A stretch of DNA of 64,000 bases from [Eubacterium] yurii (GTDB taxonomy: Bacteria > Bacillota > Clostridia > Peptostreptococcales > Filifactoraceae), in contig FUZS01000004.1 in assembly GCA_900167215.1 (NCBI GenBank), positions 62,431 to 126,430 of the forward strand, written 5' to 3'. Below, piece after piece: positions 44,245-53,352 of the stretch. The first letter of the stretch is position 1. The number at the start of each line of letters is the position of its first letter. The notes under the pieces are model-generated. The model saw only the letters and a program-made list of their open reading frames with translations, was not told the origin of the DNA and searched no databases. The translations under genes and the position numbers were made by a program.

Positions 44245-44712
44245 TTATAGCTTATTTTTTTCCTTATTCTTTCGTATTTTTCTGAAAAATCTGCTGAGTA
44301 TATATCCGCTTATAGTCTTTTTGAAGGCGTAGTCAATCTTTTGCGGATATATCATCTCATCTTTTACAAGGGCTATCTTGCTGACAAAGGCTCCCATGCT
44401 TTCATCTGTAGCACCTATGTATACCTTTTTTATACGGCTTTGGAGTATGGCTCCTGTACACATAAGGCAGGGCTCCAATGTCACATACATATCGCAGTCG
44501 TCAAGGATGAAACGTCCTAATTTTCTTGACGCCTCGTCTATAGCCAGTATCTCTGCATGATTTATGGCGGACTTTGTCGCTTTTTTCGTATTATATGTCG
44601 AGGCTATCACCTCATCGCCCTTGACTATGACACAACCTACAGGCACCTCATCTTGTATATAGGCTCTTATAGCGTTGGACAGAGCCTTTCTCATAAACTT
44701 TTCTTCATACAT
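44245..44712 (-). CDS. tadA: tRNA-specific adenosine deaminase TadA
   Basis: A 155-residue zinc deaminase that converts A34 to inosine in tRNA-Arg(ACG). HAE (catalytic Glu, zinc His) and PCLMCTGA (two zinc cysteines) are in place, with ACC-like AFVSKIALV downstream. The start chosen is the ATG at 44712 (MYEEKFMRKAL); a GTG three codons earlier is in frame, and the ribosome site (GGTG) is weak for either. Core gene on the right border of the accessory island. Confidence 0.95.
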   Translation of the reverse strand: MYEEKFMRKALSNAIRAYIQDEVPVGCVIVKGDEVIASTYNTKKATKSAINHAEILAIDEASRKLGRFILDDCDMYVTLEPCLMCTGAILQSRIKKVYIGATDESMGAFVSKIALVKDEMIYPQKIDYAFKKTISGYILSRFFRKIRKNKEKNKL

Positions 44713-44737
44713 ATTTTTCACCGATATTTATAATTTT

Positions 44738-44861
44738 ATACTATTAGTTATTTAATCTATGGATAATTTTCAGCACATGCTTTTTAAAAATGGTATATGA
44801 TTTATAACTTGAATTTAAATACATTAAAATAGTTTGTTCATTTTTTATTAGACTTTTGTAT
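44738..44861. repeat. Family A MITE-like repeat
   Basis: A 124-bp copy from ATACTATTAGTTATTTAAT to GACTTTTGTATT, 25 bp upstream of tadA. Confidence 0.8.
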
Positions 44862-45021
44862 TAGCTTATTTGTCTAATAATATTATCAGTCCTATGATAC
44901 TATAAATATCCTAACTTTGCAATTGAGTCGATAAAACGTAAAAATATTTTTAATAATTCCAATTTGTGGTATAAATTCGATTAATACTTTAGCAGATAGC
45001 AATTTAATTATAGATGATTTG

Positions 45022-45129
45022 ATACTAAAAACCGATTAAATAGTCCTAAAAATATATTAAGTATGTTATTGAAAGCTAAAAAATAATATTTCAATATAAA
45101 TATATGATATTATAAACGGTGATTAGTAT
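45022..45129. repeat. Family C MITE-like repeat
   Basis: A 108-bp copy, reverse orientation, from ATACTAAAAACCGATTAAAT to CGGTGATTAGTAT, ending 30 bp before the start codon of the methionine synthase activation gene. Confidence 0.85.
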
Positions 45130-45159
45130 TAATAAAATTCATTATGAAAAAGGAAGACT

Positions 45160-45831
45160 ATGGATATAAATAATGTGGTGTTGGATAAGACGGAGATAAG
45201 GAGATACTCAGGTTATAGGGAAAAATTTAAGATTATACCTGAGCTGGAAGAAAAAATAGACGCCCTTATAAAAGAGGTAAAGGCTAAGGCAAGGGTGAAA
45301 TACGCTTATGAGATATTTGATATAGAGCTTGAAGATGATAAAATCAACTTTGCAAATATTAGCTTTCAAAGCAAGCAACTGGCGAAAAATCTTGTCGGCT
45401 GTCATAAGGTGATAATGCTCGCCATAACCTTGGGCAACGAGGTGGATTTGCTAATTAGAAGATACAGCTCGCTGGACAGCACTGCAATGGTGTTTTTGCA
45501 AGCTATTGCAGCAGAGTATTTGGAAAAGTGTATTGACGAGATAGAAAAGGAAGTGGTGGAAAGCTCGGATGAAAAATTATATGTAAAGCCGAGATTTTCT
45601 CCAGGATATGGGGATTTGAATATAGCTTATCAAAAAGACTTTATCACCCTGCTCAATACTCCTAAAAGAATCGGACTTTCACGCACAAATGCCGGAATGC
45701 TCACGCCTACAAAAAGTGTAACTGCTATAATAGGTCTGACAAGGGAAGATTTCAAAAATAAAAACGCAGAGAGTAAATGCAATTCTTGTAGTGCGAGTTG
45801 CTGTTTTAGAGAAGAAAAAGCAAGTGAGTAA
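45160..45831 (+). CDS. Methionine synthase reactivation-domain protein
   Basis: A 223-residue protein equivalent to the AdoMet-binding activation domain found at the C-terminus of long MetH proteins. The core motif RFSPGYGDLNI and the following TPTKSVTAIIGL fit. A Cys-rich tail (CNSCSASCC) is typical of the stand-alone form and may bind a metal. It would reductively remethylate the oxidised cobalamin of MetH, whose gene lies 164 bp downstream on the same strand and lacks this domain. AAGGAAG precedes the ATG. Confidence 0.92.
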   Translation: MDINNVVLDKTEIRRYSGYREKFKIIPELEEKIDALIKEVKAKARVKYAYEIFDIELEDDKINFANISFQSKQLAKNLVGCHKVIMLAITLGNEVDLLIRRYSSLDSTAMVFLQAIAAEYLEKCIDEIEKEVVESSDEKLYVKPRFSPGYGDLNIAYQKDFITLLNTPKRIGLSRTNAGMLTPTKSVTAIIGLTREDFKNKNAESKCNSCSASCCFREEKASE

Positions 45832-45995
45832 GGCAGATAGGCTGTAATATAAGTGCCTAATAGTTTAGTAATTTTAAAACTAAGATACAGTCAAATTATA
45901 AAAAATATGAAAGTTCAATCTAAGATTTTGTATTTATGTATCAATATAATTAAATAGTATCAGTATTAAAGTAAGAGAAAATGAAAAGTTAAGGG

Positions 45996-48392
45996 GTGTT
46001 TACAATAAAATTCAGGGACTTAATAGGGAAAAAAATAATATATCTTGACGGGGGTATGGGTTCCGTACTCCAGCAAAAAGGGCTGCAGGCTGGGGAATTG
46101 CCGGAGATACTCAATATAACAAATCCGCAGTTGATACAGGAAATCCACTATGAGTATTATCTGTCAGGCTCAAATGTCACATATTCAAATACCTTTGGTG
46201 CAAATAAACTCAAGTATGAAGATACGGAGCATGACTATAAAGAGTTGATAGTAGCCGCAATTGACAATGTGAGGGCGGCAAGGGAAAGATTTGAAGACAG
46301 GGACGAAAAATTCATAGCGCTCGACGTAGGGCCTATAGGCAAGTTGCTAAAGCCTGTAGGGGACTTGGATTTTGAAGAAGCGGTGGAAATATTTAAAGAA
46401 GTTATAAAAACAGGAGCAGACGCCGGAGCAGACCTTATTGCCATAGAGACTATGTCGGATACTTACGAGCTAAAGGCTGCAGTCCTTGCGGCTAAAGAAG
46501 TATGTGATTTACCTATAATAGCCACTGTTGCATTTTCAGACGACAAAAGATTGCTCAACGGAGCAGATGTCAAGACTGTCATTTCCTTGCTTGAGGGTTT
46601 GAGAGTGGACGCACTTGGTATGAACTGCGGACTTGATCCGAGAAATATCAAGGACATAGTTGAAGAATTCTTGCAATATTCATCTTTACCGCTTGTACTC
46701 AAGCCAAATGCAGGCATACCTGAAAATATAAACGGAGAGATAAAATTCAACATGGAGCCTGACGATTTCGGCAAGATAATGCGTGAATTTGTGGAAATGG
46801 GAGCAAATATAGTAGGCGGATGTTGCGGTACTACTCACGACCATATAAGAAGGCTTTATGAAGAAACTTGCACATTGACATTGATAGCTCCGACTTTTAA
46901 AAATCACACCTTTGTAAGCTCATATACCAAGACGGTAATATGCAACGAGCCTAAGATAATAGGAGAGCGTATCAATCCTACAGGTAAAAAATTGCTCAAA
47001 CAGGCGCTCATAAACAAGGACATGTCTTATATCTTAAAGGAGGCTATCGCTCAGGAAGAAAAGGGCGCACATATACTTGATGTAAACACCGGACTCAACG
47101 AGATTGACGAGCAGGAGATGTCTCTTGCGGTGATGAGGGCTATACAGGAGATAAGCACGCTACCGCTACAGATTGACTCTGCAAAGACTAACGTACTTGA
47201 AACTTCGCTTAGATATTACAACGGAAAAGCCATGCTTAACTCTGTCAACGGTAAGAAAAAAGTGATGGAAGAAATATTTCCCATAGTGAAAAAATACGGA
47301 GCTGTAGTAGTGGCACTGACTATAGATGACGACGGTATACCAAATGACGCCATAGGCAGATATAATATTGCAAAAAACATAGTGGAAACTGCAAAGGAAT
47401 ATGGAATAGACAAAAAAGACATAGTGGTCGATCCGCTTTGTATGACTATAAGCTCAGACAAAAATGCTGCAAATCAGACGCTAAAAGCCCTGTCAATGAT
47501 AAAGGAAAATCTTGGTGTAAAGACTATATTAGGTGTGTCAAACATATCCTTCGGTCTGCCTAAGAGAGAATTGATAAATCATACATTTTTTACCTCTGCA
47601 CTTAGATGTGGACTGGATTTTGGAATAATCAATCCGGGCAGTGATACCATGATGATGGCTTATGACGCACATATGGTACTTGCCGGCTTTGATGAAAACT
47701 CTTCAAATTACATTGCAAAATATTCCAACGACACTACTGTAGCAGCCCCTGTTGCAAAGACATCGGATATGAGCCTTAAAGAGGCTATAAAAAAGGGACT
47801 CAAAGAAGATAGCTTTAACATTGCAAAAAATATGCTAAATGAACATCAGCCACTTGATATAATAAATAGTGAGCTTATACCTGCTCTTGACGAGGTGGGA
47901 GCCGGATTTGAAAAGGGAGTAATATTCCTGCCTCAGCTTATGATGAGTGCAGACTCAGCCTCAAGAGCCTTTGACGCACTTAAAGAAAAGATGACTGCAA
48001 TGGAAGACGGCTCTAAGGAAAAGCAGAAGATAATACTTGCGACGGTAAAAGGCGATGTACATGACATAGGAAAAAATATCGTAAAGGTCTTGCTTGAAAA
48101 CTACGGCTACGACGTATACGACCTTGGCAAAGACGTGGATTACGACTTGATACTTGATACTATTGAAAAGGAAAAAGTCTATCTTGTAGGTCTTTCAGCC
48201 TTGATGACTACTACAGTTGACAATATGCAGGAGACTATCAGACTGATAAGGGAAAAAATAGAGGCTGAGGTCAAGATAATGGTAGGTGGAGCGGTACTTA
48301 CCAAGGCTTATGCCGAAAAAATCGGTGCTGACAGATACTGTAAGGACGCCATGGAGTCAGTACGTTACGCCAAAGAAGTGTTTGGGGAATAG
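45996..48392 (+). CDS. metH: Cobalamin-dependent methionine synthase (short form)
   Basis: A 798-residue enzyme transferring methyl from methyltetrahydrofolate to homocysteine. Modules in order: homocysteine-binding barrel (about 1-290) with the zinc cysteines in GGCCGTTHDH; pterin-binding barrel (about 315-575, IIGERINPTGKK); cobalamin cap and B12-binding domain (about 590-798) with DVHDIGKNIV supplying the cobalt-binding His. The activation domain is absent and encoded by the preceding gene. The first codon is taken as the GTG at 45996, but AAGGGG abuts it, so an initiation codon a few residues later is possible. A terminator follows 16 bp after the stop. Confidence 0.95.
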   Translation: MFTIKFRDLIGKKIIYLDGGMGSVLQQKGLQAGELPEILNITNPQLIQEIHYEYYLSGSNVTYSNTFGANKLKYEDTEHDYKELIVAAIDNVRAARERFEDRDEKFIALDVGPIGKLLKPVGDLDFEEAVEIFKEVIKTGADAGADLIAIETMSDTYELKAAVLAAKEVCDLPIIATVAFSDDKRLLNGADVKTVISLLEGLRVDALGMNCGLDPRNIKDIVEEFLQYSSLPLVLKPNAGIPENINGEIKFNMEPDDFGKIMREFVEMGANIVGGCCGTTHDHIRRLYEETCTLTLIAPTFKNHTFVSSYTKTVICNEPKIIGERINPTGKKLLKQALINKDMSYILKEAIAQEEKGAHILDVNTGLNEIDEQEMSLAVMRAIQEISTLPLQIDSAKTNVLETSLRYYNGKAMLNSVNGKKKVMEEIFPIVKKYGAVVVALTIDDDGIPNDAIGRYNIAKNIVETAKEYGIDKKDIVVDPLCMTISSDKNAANQTLKALSMIKENLGVKTILGVSNISFGLPKRELINHTFFTSALRCGLDFGIINPGSDTMMMAYDAHMVLAGFDENSSNYIAKYSNDTTVAAPVAKTSDMSLKEAIKKGLKEDSFNIAKNMLNEHQPLDIINSELIPALDEVGAGFEKGVIFLPQLMMSADSASRAFDALKEKMTAMEDGSKEKQKIILATVKGDVHDIGKNIVKVLLENYGYDVYDLGKDVDYDLILDTIEKEKVYLVGLSALMTTTVDNMQETIRLIREKIEAEVKIMVGGAVLTKAYAEKIGADRYCKDAMESVRYAKEVFGE

Positions 48393-48408
48393 AGTAATAG
48401 AAAAATAA

Positions 48409-48435
48409 AATTGGTCAGACTATGTCTGACCAATT
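48409..48435 (+). terminator. Terminator after metH
   Basis: A perfect 11-bp stem AATTGGTCAGA / TCTGACCAATT with loop CTATG, followed by ATTTTG. Confidence 0.88.
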
Positions 48436-48485
48436 ATTTTGAATTGTTTCCACAAATTCCCATATTTCTTCATATAAAGCTTCTT

Positions 48486-48599
48486 ATACTAATCACCGTT
48501 CATAATGTCATATATTTAGATTTATTGAAATATTATTATTTTAGTTTTCAACAAGAATTCTCAATATATTTTTAGGACTATTTAATTGGTTTTTAGTAT
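48486..48599. repeat. Family C MITE-like repeat
   Basis: A 114-bp near-consensus copy from ATACTAATCACCGTTCATAA to GGTTTTTAGTAT, between metH and the end of opuCD. Confidence 0.88.
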
Positions 48600-48726
48600 T
48601 AGTTTTGATTATTGACAGTATCAATAAGTGAATATGACTTCTCCTTAGTCATATTAGCACAAACCTTTGGATTATATGAAGAATTTTATCGCTTATTTTA
48701 AATATATTTTGTGTTTTCAATCTTTC

Positions 48727-49374
48727 TTACCTTTTCATAGGATCCAAAATCTTCTCTACAAACTGCAATAAAAAGTCGCTGATTACTGCCATCAGTGCAG
48801 TAGGCAAGGCACCTGCCATTATTATTGCTGAGCCGTTTGACACCTTGATACCCCTTGTTATGATGTCGCCCAGTCCACCTGCTCCTATAAAGGTACCTAT
48901 TGCAGTTACGCCCACTGCCATTACAAGGGCATTTCTTATACCTGCCATTATTATCGACATGGACAGGGGCAGTTCTATCTTCATTATTATCTGTTTTTTG
49001 GACATACCCATGGATTTTGCCACATCTACCAGATTTTCATCGACGCTTTTCACTCCTGTATAGGTATTTTTTATTATGGGTAGCAGAGAATACAAAAACA
49101 CCGCCATTATTACAGTATTGACACCAAGTCCCATGAATATCATCAGTATACTTATCATAGCAAGAGATGGAACAGTCTGTATTACATTGGCTGTAGAGAT
49201 GACTATGCCTGAAAGTCTGTATCTCCTTGCTATGAAAAATCCTATGGGAATGGCGACCACACTTGCAAATATCACTCCGTATATGGAGATTAGAAAGTGC
49301 CTGAAAAACTGATGTAAGACATAAGAGCCGTTGACGGCATAATAATTAATCAATTGACCTGCCAAAATACTCAC
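48727..49374 (-). CDS. opuCD: Osmoprotectant ABC transporter, permease OpuCD-like
   Basis: A 215-residue BPD permease with five or six helices. The EAA loop VDVAKSMGMSKKQIIMKIELPLSMSIIMAGI and GTFIGAGGLGDIITRG are characteristic of glycine betaine/carnitine/choline permeases. Last gene of the four-gene opuC set (CA-CB-CC-CD). AAGAGGTGAG precedes the ATG. Confidence 0.9.
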   Translation of the reverse strand: MSILAGQLINYYAVNGSYVLHQFFRHFLISIYGVIFASVVAIPIGFFIARRYRLSGIVISTANVIQTVPSLAMISILMIFMGLGVNTVIMAVFLYSLLPIIKNTYTGVKSVDENLVDVAKSMGMSKKQIIMKIELPLSMSIIMAGIRNALVMAVGVTAIGTFIGAGGLGDIITRGIKVSNGSAIIMAGALPTALMAVISDFLLQFVEKILDPMKR

Positions 49375-49511
49375 CTCTTCTTATCATAAAATTACATCCT
49401 TATAATTTGACTTGCTTAGTAATATTTTACAACTTTAAAAATTCTATTAAAGCTCTTGTTTTAAAATTTTTTAGATATTTTTATATTGGCTTACAAAAAA
49501 AGCCTTTTATT

Positions 49512-50429
49512 TTATTCAAAATAATTATTTTCTTCTAAAAACTTCTTAGCTACAATTTGCGGTTCTATCTGCTGTTCATCTGACATGGAGTTTAATTTTT
49601 GCATAGTTGCACTGTCTATCTTTCCTACCAGCTTATTTATTACTGTATCAAGCTTAGGGTATTTTTCGAGTAATTTGTAACTTGCTACAGGGCAGGCATC
49701 ATAAGAGGGAAATATCCTCAGGTCATCTTCCAATATAACAAGGTCATAGGAGCTTATTCTACCGTCTGTCGAATATCCGAGCACGATATCCATTTCGTTA
49801 TTTCTTACAGCATCATATACCAGACCTATCTCCATCGGATAGGCTTTTTCAAAGTCAAATTTGTACTTTGCCTTAAAATCTTCGTATCCGTCGCCTTTTC
49901 TCCTTATCCATGCGACATCCACTCCCAATTTTAAAGTGGGAGCAAGTTCCTTCAAATCTGATATCTTCTTCAAGTTATGCTTTTGTGCAAAGTCTCGTCT
50001 TACCATGAAGGCATAGGTGTTTTCAAATCCGTAGGAGTCATACCACTTCATGTCAAACTTTTCCTTATAGCCTTGCTTCACCTTTGTAAGTGCTGTTTTT
50101 GGATCAAGCTCAGGCTCCATATTCAGCTCACCTGTAAGTGATGTGCCGGTATACATTGCACCGGACATATTGCAGATATCCTTTAGAAAGGTCTGCACTA
50201 TCAGCACTGTAGAGCCGAGGTTATTGATTATCTCCACATCCACATCATCCATGTAATGCTCTATCATTTGTTTTTGTATCTCTGATAGTATCTGTCTTTC
50301 AGAAGTATTGCCTCCGGCGATGACTATGCCATCACCGGTGCTTCCTGAGTCCAAAAAAGGAAGTGAGCAGGATGTCAAAAAAAACATGGATATGATTAGA
50401 GATAAGAATATTTTGATTTTTCCGGACAT
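49512..50429 (-). CDS. opuCC: Osmoprotectant ABC transporter, substrate-binding lipoprotein
   Basis: A 305-residue OpuAC-type binding protein. Signal peptide with lipobox FLTSC at about 17-21, so lipid-anchored. IVIAGGNTSERQIL, the TGTSLTGEL stretch and the YAFMVRRDFAQKHNLKKISDL block match glycine betaine/choline-binding OpuCC proteins. It sits between the two permease genes; a family B repeat separates it from opuCB. Confidence 0.9.
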   Translation of the reverse strand: MSGKIKIFLSLIISMFFLTSCSLPFLDSGSTGDGIVIAGGNTSERQILSEIQKQMIEHYMDDVDVEIINNLGSTVLIVQTFLKDICNMSGAMYTGTSLTGELNMEPELDPKTALTKVKQGYKEKFDMKWYDSYGFENTYAFMVRRDFAQKHNLKKISDLKELAPTLKLGVDVAWIRRKGDGYEDFKAKYKFDFEKAYPMEIGLVYDAVRNNEMDIVLGYSTDGRISSYDLVILEDDLRIFPSYDACPVASYKLLEKYPKLDTVINKLVGKIDSATMQKLNSMSDEQQIEPQIVAKKFLEENNYFE

Positions 50430-50570
50430 TTTACACCATCCTTATCTATTTATACAAAAGATTTTATACTAATATTTTTTAATGGATATTTATATAGTTT
50501 TTTCTTTAAATCTAAGACTATATAATGGAAAATTGGATATTTTTCTTTTTTAGATTTTATTTTAAGGCTA

Positions 50571-50686
50571 ATACTAATCAGCATTTATAATGCTAAGAAT
50601 GCTATTTTACTAAATTACATGTTTTTCAGATTGTCAATAATCTTGCTGAAATTGAATCACATGGCTTTTTGGTAGCTTTGTAGTAT
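50571..50686. repeat. Family B repeat inside the opuC operon
   Basis: A 116-bp copy from ATACTAATCAGCATTTATAA to TAGCTTTGTAGTAT, in the 326-bp gap between opuCB and opuCC. Sequence at 50466-50570 to its left resembles a decayed A element. Confidence 0.83.
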
Positions 50687-50755
50687 AAGATTTTAGAATA
50701 ACTAAGTAAAGCTTTATACTTCACTATTATCAGAAAAAATATCCCAAAATAAAGT

Positions 50756-51385
50756 CTATCTTGAACTTGTCTTAGGCTCAACGAATTTTTCGAGCTTTCC
50801 AAGTAAAAAGTCTGTACATATTGCAATCATAGTAACACAAATTGTGCCCAAGAATATGAGATTTGTATCAAAGGTATTGAGCCCTGAAAATATGAAGTCT
50901 CCAAGACCGCCTGCACCTATATAAGAAGCTATTGCCGTCCAAGATACCACATAAACCGCTGACAGCCTTATACCTGACATTATTACAGGAGCACTGAGCG
51001 GTAATTTGATTTTGAATATTATCTCATTTGGCGTCATTCCCATGCCCTTGCCGGCATCTACCAAAAACTCATTTACTCCGTTTATACCAAGCATGGTATT
51101 TCTGATTATAGGTAGCAAGGAATAGATGAAAAGTGCAATTATAGCAGGGAGTTTACCTATACCTATTATAGGCACCATCATTGAAAGTAGTGCAAGAGAC
51201 GGTATAGTCTGCAAAATCGAGGCTATAGTTATCAGTATTACAGAAAGTTTCTTACTTCTTGTCACTGCTATCCCTGCAGGAACAGCCACTACTATTCCAA
51301 GTGCTATGGCAAGAGATGATATCAAAAGATGTTCGCCGATTTTTACTATAAGCTGCGAAGAATTTTCTCTCAAAAAATCAATCAT
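50756..51385 (-). CDS. opuCB: Osmoprotectant ABC transporter, permease OpuCB-like
   Basis: A 209-residue permease paralogous to OpuCD, with five or six helices and the EAA loop VDAGKGMGMTPNEIIFKIKLPLSAPVIMSGI and ASYIGAGGLGDFIFSG. It begins 1 bp after the stop of opuCA on the same strand, with GGAGGTG inside the end of opuCA. It would form a heterodimer with OpuCD. Confidence 0.9.
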   Translation of the reverse strand: MIDFLRENSSQLIVKIGEHLLISSLAIALGIVVAVPAGIAVTRSKKLSVILITIASILQTIPSLALLSMMVPIIGIGKLPAIIALFIYSLLPIIRNTMLGINGVNEFLVDAGKGMGMTPNEIIFKIKLPLSAPVIMSGIRLSAVYVVSWTAIASYIGAGGLGDFIFSGLNTFDTNLIFLGTICVTMIAICTDFLLGKLEKFVEPKTSSR

Positions 51386-51386
51386 T

Positions 51387-52532
51387 TCACACCTCCACAG
51401 TATTAGATGTAGGCTTGTAATCTCCCAAGAAACCGCTGTAAATTATGTCCATTACCGAAGCTCTTGTAACAACTCCTATAAGGTGCAAATCCTCATCAAC
51501 TATAGGCATATTTCTATAGCCGAGGTTGTTGATGTAAAATATTGCGTCTTTAAGAGGCGTCTTCCTGTTTAAAGACTGTACAGGCATCATATAACTTGAG
51601 ATTTGCGCATCCTTATCCCTTGATGAACGTATGTCAAATACATCGACCAAGCCTGTAAGTACACTGTCATCGTCAACCAAAAACAAAGTATCAACTCTGG
51701 ACTTATGCATCATCTCCATAGCCTCACGCACAGTCTTGTCCTGATGTATGAATTTCGGGTTTCTTATCATAACCTCTTCCACAGGCAAGTAGTCAAATTT
51801 TGCACTGTCCAATCTCTTTTCTCCAAGCAGGTTCTTGACAAAGTCATTTGCAGGAGCCTTTAATATATTATCCGGAGTGTCATACTGTATCAGTTGACCG
51901 CCGTCCATTATAGCTATCTTATCAGCCAAGGTAAAGGCCTCATCTATGTCATGGGTTACAAATATAAATGTCTTTCCAAGTTCCATTTGGAGATTTTTCA
52001 CTAAAATTTGCAGATTTTCCCTTGTTATAGGATCAAGAGCTCCAAAAGGCTCGTCCATGAGAATTATATCCTGATTTGCCGACAAGGCTCTTATAACTCC
52101 GATTCTTTGTTGTTGACCGCCTGAAAGCTCTTTTGGATATCTGCTTAGGTATTCCACCGGCAGGTCAACCTTTTTTATCATAGTCTCTGCTATTTTTTTA
52201 ATCTCTTCTTCAGGAGTCTTGAGTAATCTGGGCACCATAACTATATTTTCAAATATAGTCATATGTGGCATAAGTCCAATCTGTTGGATGACATAGCCTA
52301 TAGATCTTCTAAGTTCCACGTCGTTGAGATTCTTTATATTCTGTCCGTTTATAAAAACTTCACCGCTACTTGGCTCTATCATCTTGTTAATCATTCTCAT
52401 ACACGTAGTCTTACCGCTGCCGCTCGTACCTATAAAGGCTATGAACTGACCGTCATCAATCTTGAAATTTATGTTGTGCAGTGCTATCTTTCCGCCGGGA
52501 TATACTTTAGATACACCTTTGAATTCTATCAT
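51387..52532 (-). CDS. opuCA: Osmoprotectant ABC transporter, ATP-binding protein with CBS pair
   Basis: A 381-residue ABC ATPase. Walker A GTSGSGKT (35-42), Q-loop YVIQQIG, signature LSGGQQQR, Walker B ILMDEPFGALD and FVTHDIDEA are followed by two CBS domains (about 250-375; FIHQDKTVREAMEMM, LNRKTPLKDAIFYI). CBS pairs in this family sense ionic strength or cyclic-di-AMP. GGAGAG precedes the ATG at 52530-52532. First gene of the opuC operon. Confidence 0.93.
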   Translation of the reverse strand: MIEFKGVSKVYPGGKIALHNINFKIDDGQFIAFIGTSGSGKTTCMRMINKMIEPSSGEVFINGQNIKNLNDVELRRSIGYVIQQIGLMPHMTIFENIVMVPRLLKTPEEEIKKIAETMIKKVDLPVEYLSRYPKELSGGQQQRIGVIRALSANQDIILMDEPFGALDPITRENLQILVKNLQMELGKTFIFVTHDIDEAFTLADKIAIMDGGQLIQYDTPDNILKAPANDFVKNLLGEKRLDSAKFDYLPVEEVMIRNPKFIHQDKTVREAMEMMHKSRVDTLFLVDDDSVLTGLVDVFDIRSSRDKDAQISSYMMPVQSLNRKTPLKDAIFYINNLGYRNMPIVDEDLHLIGVVTRASVMDIIYSGFLGDYKPTSNTVEV

Positions 52533-52863
52533 GATTAACTCTCCTTTCGCACCTATGGCAAATTACAATAAGCTCAAGGCGATATTTCCTATATAGATGT
52601 TAAAACTATATTTATAATAAAAACAATTCCACAGCAAAATGCTACCAATTTATGTCATAATAACATATCAAACATAATATTATCTTAAATGGGAATATTA
52701 ATTAGATAAAAAATTCATAATAATAACATAATAATGAATAGATATTTCTAAAATAAAATAAAAATAGAATTTTATAATTTACTTTATTCAAAAATAAAGA
52801 TAGCAGAAATAACGATATCTTTTTATACTTTAGAGATAAGGCTTTTTAATAGATTTTAATATC

Positions 52864-52980
52864 ATACTAAAAATCTATTAAAAAGTCATATAATTACATT
52901 ACAACAAAATTTCTTAAGAACTATATAACGAATAAAGTCATTTAGAATAAATGCTTGCTAATGTAAAAGGTGATTAGCAT
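52864..52980. repeat. Family B MITE-like repeat
   Basis: A 117-bp copy from ATACTAAAAATCTATT to AGGTGATTAGCAT. Confidence 0.82.
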
Positions 52981-53053
52981 CAATCTATAGTATAAATCTA
53001 TAGTATAAAGTGATAGCGCTAATCTATCATATATATAAAAAATGCAATAAAAA

Positions 53054-53075
53054 AAGCCGGAATACAAACCGACTT
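53054..53075 (-). terminator. Terminator after rpsT
   Basis: On the minus strand AAGUCGG pairs with CCGGCUU (one G-U), 8-nt loop, followed by TTTTTTTATTG. It starts 7 bp beyond the rpsT stop. Confidence 0.82.
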
Positions 53076-53082
53076 ATATTTA

Positions 53083-53352
53083 TTATTGAGCTTTCGCCTT
53101 ATTGAATTTTTTTGTTAGTCTTGATATCTTTCTTGAAGCCGCATTCTTATGGATAGTTCCTTTAGCTGCCACTTGAGTCAACTTCTTTTGAGCATATCTC
53201 AATTTTTCAGTAGCAACTTGCATATCACCGGCACCAAGTGCAAGTTCAAATCTCTTTATTGCAGTCTTAACTTGAGATAATCTCATCTTGTTTATCAAAG
53301 TTTTCTTTTGGATTACACTTATTCTCTTTTTCGCAGATTTTATATTAGCCAT
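53083..53352 (-). CDS. rpsT: 30S ribosomal protein S20
   Basis: An 89-residue basic helical protein: MANIKSAKKRISVIQKKTLIN and AAKGTIHKNAASRKISRLTKKFN are the conserved S20 blocks. The start is the ATG at 53350-53352 with GAGGTG upstream; the in-frame extension to 53412 includes the ribosome site and is not coding. Confidence 0.97.
   Translation of the reverse strand: MANIKSAKKRISVIQKKTLINKMRLSQVKTAIKRFELALGAGDMQVATEKLRYAQKKLTQVAAKGTIHKNAASRKISRLTKKFNKAKAQ

Larger units (their letters stand above)
52533..53082. other. Intergenic region between opuCA and rpsT
   Basis: 550 bp holding the opuC promoter region (not precisely placed), a family B copy (52864-52980) and the rpsT terminator (53054-53075). 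Around 52981-53010 the short phrase CAATCTATAGTATAAA-CTATAGTATAAA is duplicated. Confidence 0.55.

Noticed and set aside
45832-45995. Cobalamin or SAM riboswitch upstream of metH
   Set aside because: The 164-bp gap lacks the B12-box and S-box consensus blocks.
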